Translations under genes and position numbers: made by a program
Notes under the pieces: model-generated
What the model saw: only the letters and a program-made list of their open reading frames with translations
Told to the model about the DNA's origin: nothing
Database searches by the model: none
Part shown: in pieces, positions 1 to 12,017 of the stretch
Layout of the letters: every line of letters starts with the position of its first letter
Numbering within the stretch: the stretch's first letter is position 1
Assembly: GCA_914767715.1 (NCBI GenBank)
Contig: OU612068.1
Coordinates: 4,960,001-5,024,000 of the forward strand
Direction of reading: 5' to 3'
DNA from: Membranipora membranacea
Taxonomy: Eukaryota > Bryozoa > Gymnolaemata > Cheilostomatida > Membraniporidae
Length of the DNA: 64,000 nt

Positions 1-3000
1 TTGTAATTTGTAATCCCATTTCAAAATGATTCCTACAGCAACTCTTGTGCAGTCCAAATAATTCATTGCACAGCTCAAAGCAATCACACCGAAGCTTTCA
101 TCAAGATAAATACCTGGCGGCCTGTCTTATACGTTTTCCAGCTCTACGGAAACGCCCCAGTACTCCCCTCCTCCTTCGTGTCCTGGGCTGGTATGGCTCC
201 ACCCTAAAATATAATTCAGATACAATGTGTATTATTGGGGTTTAAGTATTGGTGGAAAGCTCCGTGGATGAAAGTAAAATATTGTAATTAGTAATAAACT
301 TAATTGTGCAGCGCTCTCCAACACTCAAAAAACTCATGGTGAATTGATTTCTTATCAGCACTGCTTTCATCAATTCTCCTATCAGTAAATTTACTGCACA
401 GATTATAATTAAACTGATAATAGTCAACTCACTCCTCAATGTATGAAGGGACGGACTCAGTGGAATACGATATCCAACAATAACGATAATAAAGCGTTGT
501 CTTCTCATCTAACAAGTGGGAACAACTCTTGACATATAATCACATCCGCATTTAAATGCACCCTGCAGTACAGCGGAAGTCTTTGCCTCATAGTCATAAC
601 TCAATGCTCCAAGTTATGTAGCAAAGAATGGTGGACTGCAGGTCAATTCATCAGGTCGAACAGATCAGTGACCGTGTAGGTTTTTAAGATATTGGGTGAG
701 ATACATGTATAAGTGATTTTACTGCAATATGTACTCGAGACTCTTTCCAGCTTACCTCATCAAAAGAAATGTCTGATAAACTTCCTGTCTGGCTGTCCTC
801 AGGTGTAGGTACACAAAATTCTGTTATTAGACTGTATAAAAAACGTCAGCGAGATAAGTATTCTGAAGGATATCAGACATTAGAAGCTAAAGAACATATT
901 CCTAGTGGTAAGAGCATGAGACCCCATAAAAAACCGTAATCCTAGGTATTACTGACCATTTGTTGGATTATTCTGAAATAATAGTGGGGTGCGAGCAACT
1001 CTAAAACTTCCAATATTGGGTATTGAAACTCTAAAAGAAATTTAATTCCATCATTCATTTAACTGTGGCAACCAAAAAAGACTCATGGATCAAGCACATG
1101 GTTTGTTATTGGGTCTATCGGATGGTTCGGGAGAGAAAGAAATTTGCCTTGATTTCGGAATCGGTAGAACAGCAAATTGCATGAATGCTGTATCATATAA
1201 CATTGTATAGTTGCATTAAGATAATCAGATTGGACATGAAGACAATTATTTATCTGATAAAACTTACCTCTGGATCGTCTCTCTGTTGTTTGCTAGATAG
1301 TGAATAATGGTTCTTAAGCGCTCTCGCTGTAAATATATGATAATGATATAATATATTACACACACATATATATATATATATATATACATACATAATATGA
1401 TCTAAGATTTGTATCATTGGTACTGATTTGACCTTAGCTGAACGAGTAATGTGGCCAGGGGGGGTCTGTATGGGGGGGGGGGGGAGAGTTTGGGAGGCTC
1501 AAACTATTAGTGTGATAATTAAGAGGTTTACATTGTACATATTCTCCTTAATATAAGAAACTCCCACTATACTCAAATGAAAGAATTGAAACAAGATAAG
1601 AAATTGCCACGATTGTGGATGCTCTATCTCAAAGAAATTGTCAATAGATGAGGTCAAAACGTCACTTACTGACATAAATCAGATAGAAACACCAATAATA
1701 CCAGTGTCGTCTGCAGAGAGCAGTAGGATGACTTTAACCAATGAGTAGATTAATGTTATCGCTGTTTCAACTGGGCATATCATGCCAAATAATCTAAAAA
1801 ATATCAACAGAAAGTTTGTGATAGGGGATATCAGATTTCAATTGCTATTGAACATGGTGCTAGTGGTAGAAGCAATGAAGGGAGTTCATCAGTATAGAAG
1901 CATGAGACCCGAGAAAATGTTGTTATGTTATGTTAGAATTTGTTATAATTTTATGAAGTGTCTCGGACTGTAGCAGCAATTTTAATATTACTAATATAGG
2001 GTACAGAAACATTGTAATTTGTAATCCCATTTCAAAATGATTCCTACAGCAACTCTTGTGCAGTCCAAATAATTCATTGCACAGCTCAAAGCAATCACAC
2101 CGAAGCTTTCATCAAGATAAATACCTGGCGGCCTGTCTTATACGTTTTCCAGCTCTACGGAAACGCCCCAGTACTCCCCTCCTCCTTCGTGTCCTGGGCT
2201 GGACTGGCTCCGCCCTAAAATATAATTCAGATACAATGTGTATTATTGGGGTTTAAGTATTGGTGGAAAGCTCCGTGGATAAAAGTAAAATATTGTAATT
2301 AGTAATAAACTTAATTGTGCAGCGCTCTCCAACACTCAAAAAACTCATGGTGAATTGATTTCTTATCAGCACTGCTTTCATCAATTCTCCTATCAGTAAA
2401 TTTACTGCACAGATTATAATTAAACTGATAATAGTCAACTCACTCCTCAATGTATGAAGGGACGGACTCAGTGGAATACGATATCCAACAATAACGATAA
2501 TAAAGCGTTGTCTTCTCATCTAACAAGTGGGAACAACTCTTGACATATAATCACATCCGCATTTAAATGCACCCTGCAGTACAGCGGAAGTCTTTGCCTC
2601 ATAGTCATAACTCAATGCTCCAAGTTATGTAGCAAAGAATGGTGGACTGCAGGTCAATTCATCAGGTCGAACAGATCAGTGACCGTGTAGGTTTTTAAGA
2701 TATTGGGTGAGATACATGTATAAGTGATTTTACTGCAATATGTACTCGAGACTCTTTCCAGCTCACCTCATCAAAAGAAATGTCTGATAAACTTCCTGTC
2801 TGGCTGTTCTCAGGTGTAGGTACACAAAATTCTGTTATTAGACTGTATAAAAACGTCAGCGAGATAAGTATTCTGAAGGATATCAGACATTAGAAGCTAA
2901 AGAACATATCCCTAGTGGTAAGAGCATGAGACCCCATAAAAAATCGTAATCCTAGGTATTACTGACCATTTGTTGGATTATTCTGAAATAATAGTGGGGT

Positions 3001-5199
3001 GCAAGCAACTCTAAAACTTCCAATATTGGGTATTGAAACTCTAAAAGAAATTTAATTCCATCATTCAATTAACATTTAACTGTGGCAACCAAAAAAGACT
3101 CATGGATCAAGCACATGGTTTGTTATTGGGTCTATCGGTTGGTTCGGGAGAGAAAGAAATTTGCCTTGATTTCGGAATCGGTAGAACAGCAAATTGCATG
3201 AATGCTGTATCATATAACATTGTATAGTTGCATTAAGATAATCAGATTGGACATGAAGACAATTATTTATCTGATAAAACTTACCTCTGGATCGTCTCTC
3301 TGTTGTTTGCTAGATAGTGAATAATGGTTCTTAAGCGCTCTCGCTGTAAATATATGATAATGATATAATATATTACACACACATATATATATATACATAC
3401 ATAATATAATCTAAGATTTGTATCATTGGTACTGATTTTACCGTAGCTGAACGAGTAATGTGGCCAGGGGGGGGGGGGAGAGTTTGGGAGGCTCAAACTA
3501 TTAGTGTGATAGTTAAGAGGTTTACATTGTACATATTCCCCTTAATATAAGAAACTCCCACCATACTCAAATGAAAGAATTGAAACAATATAAGAAATTG
3601 CCACGATTGTGGATGCTCTATCTCGTAGAATTGTCAATAGATGAGGTCAAAACGTCACTTACTGACATAAATCAGATAGAAACACCAATAATACCAGCGT
3701 CGTCTGCAGAGAGCAGTAGGATGACTTTAACCAATGAGTAGATTAATGTTATCGCTGTTTCAACTGGGCATATCATGCCAAATAATCTAAAAAATATCAA
3801 CAGAAAGTTTGTGATAGGGGATATCAGATTCCAATTGCTATTGAACATGGTGTTAGTGGTAGAACCAATGAAGGGAGTTCATCAGTATAGAAGCATGAGA
3901 CCCGAGAAAATGTTGTTATGTTATGTTAGAATTTGTTATAATTTTATGAAGTGTCTCGGACTGTAGCAGCATTTTTAATATTACTAATATAGGGTACAGA
4001 AACATTGTAATTTGTAATCCCATTTCAAAATGATTCCTACAGCAACTCTTGTGCAGTCCAAATAATTCATTGCACAGCTCAAAGCACTCACACCGAAGCT
4101 TTCATCAAGATAAATACCTGGCGGCCTGTCTTATACGTTTTCCAGCTCTACGGAAACACCCCAGTACTCCCTTCCTCCTTCGTGTCCTGGGCTGGACTGG
4201 CTCCGCCCTAAAATATGATTCAGATACATTGTGTATTATTGGGGTTTAAGTATTGGTGGAAAGCGCCGTGGATAAAAGTAAAATAATGTAATTAGTATCA
4301 AACTTAATTGTGCAGCGCTCACCAACACTAAAAAAACTCATGGTGAATTGATTTCTTATCAGCACTGCTTTCATCAATTCTCCTATCAGTAAATTCACTG
4401 CACAGATTATAATCAAACTGATAAGTCACTCCTCAACAAATGAAGGGACGGTCTCAGTTGAATATGATGTCCGTAAATGAGAAAAGAAATTAAGATATTG
4501 GGAAATATCGCACTTAATTAGCAAACAACAATAGCGATAATAATGCGTTGTCTTCTCATCTAACAAGTGGGAACAACTCTTGATCTATAATCAAATTTAA
4601 ATGCACCTTGCAGTACAACAGAAGTCTTTACCTCATAGTCATAACTCTATGCTCCAAATTATATAGCAAAGACTTGTGGACTGCAGGGCTAATCATCAGG
4701 TTGAACAGATCAGTGACAATGTAGTTTTTTAAGATATTGAGTAACATTCATGTATAGGCCTAAATGATTTTACTGCAATATGTACTCGAGATTCTTTCCA
4801 GCTTACCTCATCAAAAGAAATGTCTGATAAACTTCCTGTCTGGCTGTCCTCAGGTGTAGGTACACAAAGTTCTGTTATTAGACTGTATAAAAACATCAGC
4901 GAGATAAGTATTCTGAAGGATATCAGACATTAGAAGCTAAAGAACACATTCCTAGTGGTAAGAGCATGAGACCCCATAAAAAGTCGTAATACCAGGTTTT
5001 GCTGACCATTTGTTGGATCATTCTGAAATAATAGTGGGGTGTAACAACTCTAAAACTTCCAATATTGGGTATTGAAACTCTAAAAGAATTTCATTCCATC
5101 ATTCAATTAACATTTAACTGTGGCAACCAAAAAAGACTATTGGATCAAGCACATGGTTTGTTATTGGGTCCGTCGGATGGTTTTGGAGATAAAGAAATT
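1..5199. repeat. Tandem array of a ~2.0-kb repeat, about 2.6 copies
   Basis: The same sequence restarts at 1, 2012 and 4005, so unit lengths are 2011 and 1993 bp. Copies 1 and 2 are nearly identical; copy 3 is more diverged, carries a small insertion near 4470-4530 and stops matching near 5199. Each full unit holds a TA/CA microsatellite (1366-1388 and 3385-3400) and a long G run (1472-1484 and 3467-3479), whose length changes account for part of the period difference. Open frames inside are short, lack recognisable domains and recur only because the unit recurs. The array may extend beyond the left edge. No terminal inverted repeats or transposase were seen, so I call it a satellite-like or segmental repeat. 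Confidence 0.95.
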
Positions 5200-5498
5200 A
5201 TTACTGTATCACTACCACTACTAAGGTAGCTTATATGGTACCTTCCTGTTAGAGGAGCAAGCATTTCTTTAGCCATCGATATTGTATCACTACTCACAAC
5301 AAAAATCAACTGGTCTCTGCCATGCTTATCAGCCATAATCTTCATTGCTTGTTCGTAGAATGTTGCGTTGGTTGCTGTATATCTGTGCTTCATAAGTTTT
5401 GGATCAAGAATATCTCCAAGCCTGATATGAACCCCAACAAATTGAGGGGATGAGATTTCAGGAAATTTTCGTCTGATATCTTGAATAGTATTTTTGTT
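5145..5498 (-). pseudogene. GT11-type alpha-1,2-fucosyltransferase fragment, truncated by the repeat array
   Basis: Reading right to left, an exon opens after a plausible acceptor (TTTAG, complement near 5499) and encodes a segment with FVGVHIRLGDI. This matches the HxRxGD donor-binding motif of glycosyltransferase family 11 (GDP-fucose to beta-galactoside). It is followed by a YEQAMKIM...LIFVVSSDTISMAKEML stretch typical of the next conserved block, where the family has a YxxAM...FIVFSDD pattern. The frame then enters sequence shared with the 2-kb repeat at about 5199 and ends at a stop at 5145, before the family's second conserved block. No exons upstream or downstream were found. It is best read as a gene remnant cut by the repeat; a live exon of a larger gene is possible but less likely. 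Confidence 0.65.
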
Positions 5499-5499
5499 C

Positions 5500-7780
5500 T
5501 AAATGAAGCTCAAAATCTGTCAGCTTTTATTTATTATGAACTTTTATTAACCACCGATCAATGCATGAAGCAAATACGACCATGTGAAAACAAAAAAAAA
5601 CAAAAGAAGCAATAAGAAGGCATTGACGTATTTATGAGTATTTATAAAAAAGGCTTTTTCTGCAAAGAGCAGTATTGGATTTAGGGAGGGTTGTGGTTTT
5701 ATGATGGTGCCTGTCATTTGTTGCTATATGATGGGGATGTGGATGGCTGGTGTTCTTTCTCACTTTATTGAAATACTTTAGGCAGCATATGTCCAGATAA
5801 ACACTTAGTTCTGTTAAATTTAATGCTACAAGACGCTCATCATAATGATTGATTGACGTTGTGCATTGATTGACTTCCGAGTAACAACCTTCAAAAACTC
5901 AGGCAAGCTTCTTAACAAAAGTTTATAAGGGTCAGCTATTCGATTCTGAACTTGTGGACCAATCAAAGATGAGAAATGCGGTCCAGCAACCATATAGAAA
6001 AGCCATAAGCTTGTTCAGGGGCAGACAAGTTCCCCTCATCCATATAATGTATATCAGTGAATTAGTATTATTTTCTGAAGTGACTGGGATTTTGGGGGCA
6101 TTTCCAATTCACCTTATAAAGGGGCACTGAAACACTAATTGTAATTTATATTTCCATTTCATTATGATACATACAACAACTCTTGTGATGACAACCGCCT
6201 CCCTAGACAGCAGCCCAATGGTGATGTTTTCTTTTAAGAGGGGGGAACATAAGCAGAATGATCTTGGGTCAAATTAGATATATCTTGGGACCACATAAAT
6301 TTGTTCTAATTAAGCAAAGTTTGAATTAAGTGACATTAGAATGCATTGAAATCTGGCTGAAGGGACCAATTTTCATTGTCTGAATTGACAGGAGTTTTGA
6401 ATTATAGAGTTTGAATTAACCAGCTTACACTGTATCAGAGCAAAAACCTGTTGTTGTATATCATTTACAATGTAGAATATACATATACTTATACCATTCC
6501 TCTGTAAAAACAATCAGTTATGTCATATACAATCGATCGTAACAAATCAACATGATGAGTTATTATTGTACCCCTGCAAAATATTGCATAGCAGTAATGG
6601 GTCATGGTACATTTATGAGTTAATTTAGTGTTCGTATCGTTCATGTGTCAATGTAACAGAATTCATGAAAAATTGACAAGCTTTTGAGAACCTTCATACG
6701 TGCTATCAACAATGACATAACAAAACTCAAAGCCTCATCTCTTATTAACTCTATCCCCATGGGCGCGATAAAAAATTTCATTTAAATATGTAGTTTATAT
6801 TAATATAAAAATAAAAGATATAAGTCTGCATAGCAGATTCTTATGAAACAAGGAAATTTATTTACGGAATGTCATCATACTCGCATTTAATGAAGTGTTG
6901 CTTATGGCCAGATAGCTGCATGAGCGGATTGCTAGCTCTGACATTATGGCCTTAAAATGAAATTTCCTTAGTTTTATAACACATGCTATAGAGAAATTGT
7001 AATCAAACTGGACCCATGCGACTGCCATGGAATCACTGTGGCCTCTAATCACATAAGCAGCATGCGAGAGACCTGTGGCAGCCATCACACCTTGAATTGG
7101 AAGGAGACGCTGTGGTTTCTCTTCAGCTCGTAGCTGCATTCTCGATGGACAAGTGGAAATATATATATCGGGCTTTATTTATTGATCACAAATCTTTTGA
7201 TAATAAAATAAAAAAATCTACTAATAATCTTCAATCAGAAAAATGCGAAAAAAGTTTGCACTATTTTGCATATTGAAATTTAAAAGAGAAACAAAAGCTC
7301 ACATGTAACATAAAAATGGAGAGTTTGCCCTCAGTGCGGTGCGTGCCCTTGGTCTTGGTTTCTGGGCCAGTCGAGTTGACCTTCGAGGAGCAGTTGTTGG
7401 TTTGTAACTTGCCATCACACCATGAAGGCAGTGCTCTGTGTTATTTTCTATATTACACATGTACTCTTGGCTCGTCTGGTTTTTTTTTAATTTAATGATT
7501 TGACAGCATCATCTACTGTCATCCCCTGTTTAACCAACCTCTTAGGATTTTTATATTCCACAGCAAAGTTACTGGGCAGTTTGGAAAAAACATAGATTAC
7601 AGCATATATGATGCATATATGATACAGCATGATATGATGTCATCAGGAGCAGGAGGTGCGGCTAAAACACTTTCCCCTTGAACTCCCACAAGGCCCCGAT
7701 GGCTCGCAGATATCTCTCATGCTCCCTTTGACATTGGCCACTCAACAAATCTGATCTCCGCCTGGCCCTCCTGCTCTAAC
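5500..7780. other. Gene-poor interval, no supported gene
   Basis: A+T-rich sequence with no exon chain I can defend. A 93-codon minus-strand frame at 6858-7139 has a reasonable amino acid composition (an AATGLSHAAYVIRGHSDSMA stretch) but no recognised family, acceptor or donor, so it is left uncalled. It could be part of the decayed element to its right. Confidence 0.5.
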
Positions 7781-7782
7781 TT

Positions 7783-8566
7783 CTATGCTGCCACAGCACT
7801 GCCTCTGAATGGTGTATATAAAAGTGATGTTTTAGTGTTTTTTGGTGAAGTTTTAGTTCTCATCTTACATATTGTTCCAAAGTCGCTGGCTGTTAGTCTC
7901 TGCCGTCTTTCTTCTAGCCAAGCCTCCCTTCCTTGAATGCTGGTGTGTAAGTCTTTCAACTGAGTAATATATTCCTCCATTTCAGATCATTTTAGATCAT
8001 CCATTCCCAAGTCACAATCTTTGGCTGCCTGCTTGCCGTATGTATCGTCTGAAACATTTAAAAGGTGGCATGGTTTTCAATTATGAACACTGAGTCAATA
8101 GATGCACGTAAAGATCTGAATTTTCGTATCAAAAATGTGCTTTATTCCATTATTCTGAATATTACAGGTGAATCTGTGCTGAGGATATTCTCAGTTGTAA
8201 AATGTTCATAATTGACTGTGTATCTTATTCTTGACTATAAAAGGTTAGCTTTAGCAGAATCAATGTGAGACACACGAGCTATCTTTCCCCAATAACCTAA
8301 GTGGAAGTGGTTTGCATGAAGCTTCATATCAGTATAAATAACTTGTTGCGGGTTTCTTAATTTACATACCATCTGGAGACTTGACTTTTTCCTTTGTTCT
8401 CTGTCTTTTTCTCTCACTTGTGGAGTAGAATGATGCATTGTACTTCCGTTTATTAACACATGCATCCAAAAAATTTGTCCCTATGTTGTTGATTATTCTT
8501 TCGACCCATCTCTGGCATCTCTGGCCGACATTGAACTGCAGACCTGCAGCTAAAAGGTGGTTTCCT
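7783..8566 (-). pseudogene. Decayed YqaJ-type exonuclease/recombinase-domain gene relic
   Basis: Two minus-strand blocks. 8370-8566 is a well-formed exon (acceptor TTACAG, donor GTATGT) with a GNHLLAAGLQFNVGQRCQRW segment and a basic tail. 7783-7980 encodes WLEERRQRLTASDFGTICK, which fits the start of animal YqaJ-like domains (WxxERRxRxTASxFG), nuclease domains usually found in transposon-linked genes. The second block has an in-frame stop just before it (near 8004) and more stops soon after SAVAA, so the reading frame is broken. The first block's membership in the same gene is inference from strand and spacing. I see no terminal repeats bounding it. Confidence 0.45.
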
Positions 8567-8569
8567 CTG

Positions 8570-9790
8570 TAATAAAATAAATGGGGCACAGACAGTCAAA
8601 TGCGTTATTACTAGTTTAGAGTTACTCTTTGTTGCATCTAGGTTATACCCTCGCATTGGAAAATGAAAGTTGGTGTAGGCTCATACTTGGAGAGGCTGTG
8701 CTTAGTTAAGTTTTCAAGCTTTCTTGTTAAACAAACCAAACGATTTTGAGGAACTATATTTATATACCAAGTGTTGAAGGATACCATATATGTCGCAACT
8801 TTTTTTGGCATTCTGATGTTTGTGGGCCTCACAAGGTCCCGGTCTGAATTGTTCTGCTGTCAACTAGATACTTGTTTAGGGTGCTATGTTGTCCATGTAA
8901 GCGTAGTAGTTGTCACCATTATCTGGTATCTTGAAGAACCTGGAAATATTTTAAGTATACTGGGATCAGTGGCACACCCTATTCATGAATACCGGTCTAA
9001 ATTGGTTCTACTGTGAGGTGTTGAAGTTATGCACCTCTCGTGTGGAAGGGGGCAACCCCTCACATAATCACAGTTCAGGGATGCTGTTCTTCAGAGAGAT
9101 AAGGGCTCAAACTGAAGCGGATGCTAGAGTGTATATGCAGTTATGAGGTCGGATATATAAAAAATGTGTTCCAGCATTATTTGATGCATTGATGTGAAAT
9201 GTGTTGCATGTACACAAGCTATCGAGCTTAATCCTAGTAATTATCCATTGTGTTTTGTGACCAATCTGGTGCAAATAATATATCCAAGTAAGATAGCTTC
9301 GAGCTTTGCATCAAATCTGGTTAGGGAAAGTGGTTGATATAATGAAATTCCTTAAACAGCATCCCGCCACCGTTTGAGCGCTCAAACTAAGTCAAACCTA
9401 TTGTGATGTGTGATGAATGTGTGCTAAAATTAACTGTGACAAAGCCAAAGTAATAGACAGCTTGCAAGCTAACCCTTTGTTCAGAGTATGGCTATATTTG
9501 GTTTGTACTAAAATTTGATTTGAACTGAAAATTTGTTCCAGATCTAGGTTTGAATTCAAAAGTTTATATCAATATCCCCAATTTTGAGTGATCATCAGTT
9601 AGTCTTGATCGACACTTTTGTGCATGCTACTTAGCTGATGTCAAACGAAATCGGACAGTCTAAATGCCAGGATTAACAGTAGGCGTTTAGAACTTGAAAT
9701 TTCACAGTATGAGTCTCTTCTTTAATGTGGACCTTATTTCTGCTGTCTGTTTATTTATTTTTCTCTCATGAGCGCAACAGCTCTCTGATG
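8570..9790. other. Intergenic interval with a palindromic repeat end
   Basis: No gene supported. Around 9369-9397 there is CACCGTTTGAGCGCTCAAAC, whose right part is a 16-bp perfect palindrome; it is closely similar to one end of the 110-bp palindrome at 39264-39373. The rest is unremarkable A+T-rich sequence. Confidence 0.4.
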
Positions 9791-9793
9791 AAG

Positions 9794-10538
9794 CTAATAT
9801 ATGTCTGTCTTCTGGCCTGCTTGTTTGAACTGCTGTACAATAGCATCAATATAGGCACCTCGTTTAGCAAATCCATCTCTCATTGTAGGCAGGAGAAGCA
9901 TGGTGTGTGCTTAGCCTGTCTTGACAAGCTTGTCAAGACAGGCTAGGTGTGTGCTCTATTTAGTACAATGTGGTTATTCTCCTTGGAAGAGCAACTCATA
10001 GCCATATCATACTCTTGAAAACTTAACACTGATCCCGACTGCTGACAGGCTTGTATCATCATCACCTGATAAAATCAGCAAAATTAATAATCTCATCACT
10101 AATTGTGGGATTTGACTCACAATCTGATTAATAATGGATTGAAAAAGTCACTGAATATGTGTCATGCCACACAAATTGAGAGAGGAGCAATCAACTAATA
10201 TTTTGCCAGGTATGACAATAATCTCACCATCGGTAAATCTGTAGGAGGTTTTGTTTTGAACTTCAGGAGGATATCATTGATAACAATGAAGCTGTCCCCA
10301 CCCTCACAGTGAGGCTCACATTTCAGGTTTCCTGCTCGACCATGTGACATGATACACACCATCAGAAGTGACCATCCGACTGCTGCCTGTATTGCATTAT
10401 CTATAAGGGCACTAAGCTCTGGTTTGGTTGCCCATTCCTCTCTAATGACCTTGGAACCAACAGCTTCTAATCCTGACTGCAGATTGTCTGCTTCTTCTAC
10501 GGCTCCATCACGAGATGCTGGATTGTACAGGATCAGAG
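9794..10538 (-). pseudogene. Caspase-like cysteine protease (C14), last exon interrupted by a palindromic insertion
   Basis: Two minus-strand exons. Exon 10228-10538 (left limit a good GTGAGA donor; right limit probable, acceptor ATATAG) encodes LILYNPASRDGAVEEADNL, a caspase p20 start, and LLMVCIMSHGRAGN with the catalytic His of the SHG motif. Exon 9794-10065 joins in phase 0 and begins VMMIQACQQSG, with the catalytic Cys in the QACxx position (QACRG in classical caspases). It continues into a p10-like segment (LPTMRDGFAKRGAYIDAIVQ) that ends at a TAG at 9794. A 34-bp palindrome plus one copy of a 10-bp direct repeat (9902-9955) interrupts this exon. The palindrome's first three bases are an in-frame TAG, so the frame stops early; removing the 44 bp restores a continuous frame. 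No prodomain (CARD or DED) exons were found upstream. In this haplotype the protein would lack most of the p10 part. Caspases cleave after Asp in cell-death or inflammatory pathways; whether this one did is not shown. Confidence 0.78.
9902..9955. mobile_element. 34-bp perfect palindrome with 10-bp flanking direct repeats
   Basis: 9912-9945 is perfectly self-complementary: TAGCCTGTCTTGACAAG followed by its reverse complement. It is bounded on each side by the same 10 bases, GGTGTGTGCT (9902-9911 and 9946-9955), as expected for a target-site duplication. It lies inside coding sequence of the caspase-like gene. Related whole or half copies occur at 16613-16631, 37468-37485, 39774-39809 and in the duplicated segment, so it is a small dispersed family. 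Confidence 0.8.
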
Positions 10539-12017
10539 CTATATGTTTGTGGGTTGTTGTAATATAAGATGGTCATATATTTCTATTTTAGCAGAGAAAA
10601 GATGATAGTCAATAGGTCGCCTCACAAGACTCCATGTAATGTCTCTGTCTCTATCTGTCTCTGTCTCTATAGGACGTATCGGTGAAGACCTAGTTATTCA
10701 CCATACAAGTATGACAGATTTCAAGTTCAGTCTGGTCAACATGACTTTGAATGAATACAATCACTCATAGAACTCGAGTAGAAGGCTAAAATCTTTCAAC
10801 CTAAATGGCCCTGCATGCTCCGCAGGTACCATTGTGTGATTTTTTTGTGCATTTAGTCAAGCATTAAATACCCAAATATTTTATTTGGACCAATAATAAC
10901 ATATCGGATATGTTATCCGATTGAATTTATTTTGTATTATACCTTATTAGACACGTTAAAAATGAATAATTTAGTTTCAAAAAGGGCATTTGACTAATTT
11001 TGTCGGGGATTGGAATGAACGTCGGCTGGACCGAACGTCGATGGGAATGAACGTCAAAGGGAATCATGAAATGAACTTAGAAAGTGCTGGATTGAACGTC
11101 GACTACATTAGTTGGTATATAGATATATAGATCAATGGGTATGCAACTCCCAACATAATTGTGTAAATTGAAGATGATCATTCACAAAGGCACTCACATC
11201 TGTTATGATGATGGTTACCAAATTTCTGTTGGCTTTATGGAATCAAGCAGTTATGTTGTGCATAAACTGAAATGGTAATGAAATACTGTGAGAGAAACAG
11301 GGCCCCTTTGTATAATTTTATCAGGATACGATGATCAAGCATCAACGAAATCAAGTTTTTTACCTCCAGCGAAATCGGCGCGACTAATGAATCATAGTTT
11401 ACTTTAATTTACTTTAATTTATTTTTTGTAATGGTAGTTATAACAGTGCACAATTTTTTCCTACGCCCTGTCCACCAGTCGTAATTTATCCAACTGGCTA
11501 ACTCGTATCACGGATGCTTGATAGTTATCACATCCGTTATGTCTGTGACAAGAACATCAAAAATTCTGCTGGAGGCAAGCACAGTGATCACGCTATATAC
11601 TATTGCATGTATATCTCTGAGCGATAGAGAGCAAACTAATTCACTGACCATAAAACCAACAGAAAAAATTTGGTGTGAAGACCCACAGTCTTAGTCATTA
11701 ATTAAGTATTAACTTGTTATGTTGAGGCTAAGTCCATTAATAATAAATCATCTTCTTATTAAGAAGATCCTGGATGTCCAAAATCAGTCAAAAAGGGAAG
11801 GCCCAACAACACCTCATAAATAATAATATAAGTATATTGGTGTCAAACGTCAATGTGGTGGCATTTTGGCCTATTTTTGAACATAGGCAGTGATAAATGG
11901 AGCTATGAAATAAAGTTATCTCTCAAAATGCAATCTGCTGAGGCACATTATAGTTGCGTGAAGTGTTGAATCCTACATAGACCAATTTTAGTAGTCAGAA
12001 TAGTGCAATTACCACAA
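10539..12017. other. Intergenic or upstream interval without a called gene
   Basis: Lies upstream of the caspase-like exons (minus) and of the lyase gene (plus), so a divergent promoter region is likely somewhere here. A cluster of GAACGTC words at 11019-11100 (five occurrences with mixed spacers) is the only local pattern seen. I could not find prodomain exons for the caspase-like gene. Confidence 0.4.

Noticed and set aside
758-950. A coding-looking stretch starting MSDKLPVWLSSGVG inside repeat copy 1
   Set aside because: It depends on a six-A run; copies 2 and 3 have five A and shift to a stop, so there is no conserved frame.
45-4249. Open frames of 60-90 codons repeated in each 2-kb unit
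   Set aside because: They recur only because the unit recurs, lack domains and splice context, and are damaged differently between copies.
6858-7139. 93-codon minus-strand frame
   Set aside because: No recognised family, no convincing splice sites, and no neighbouring exons to join.
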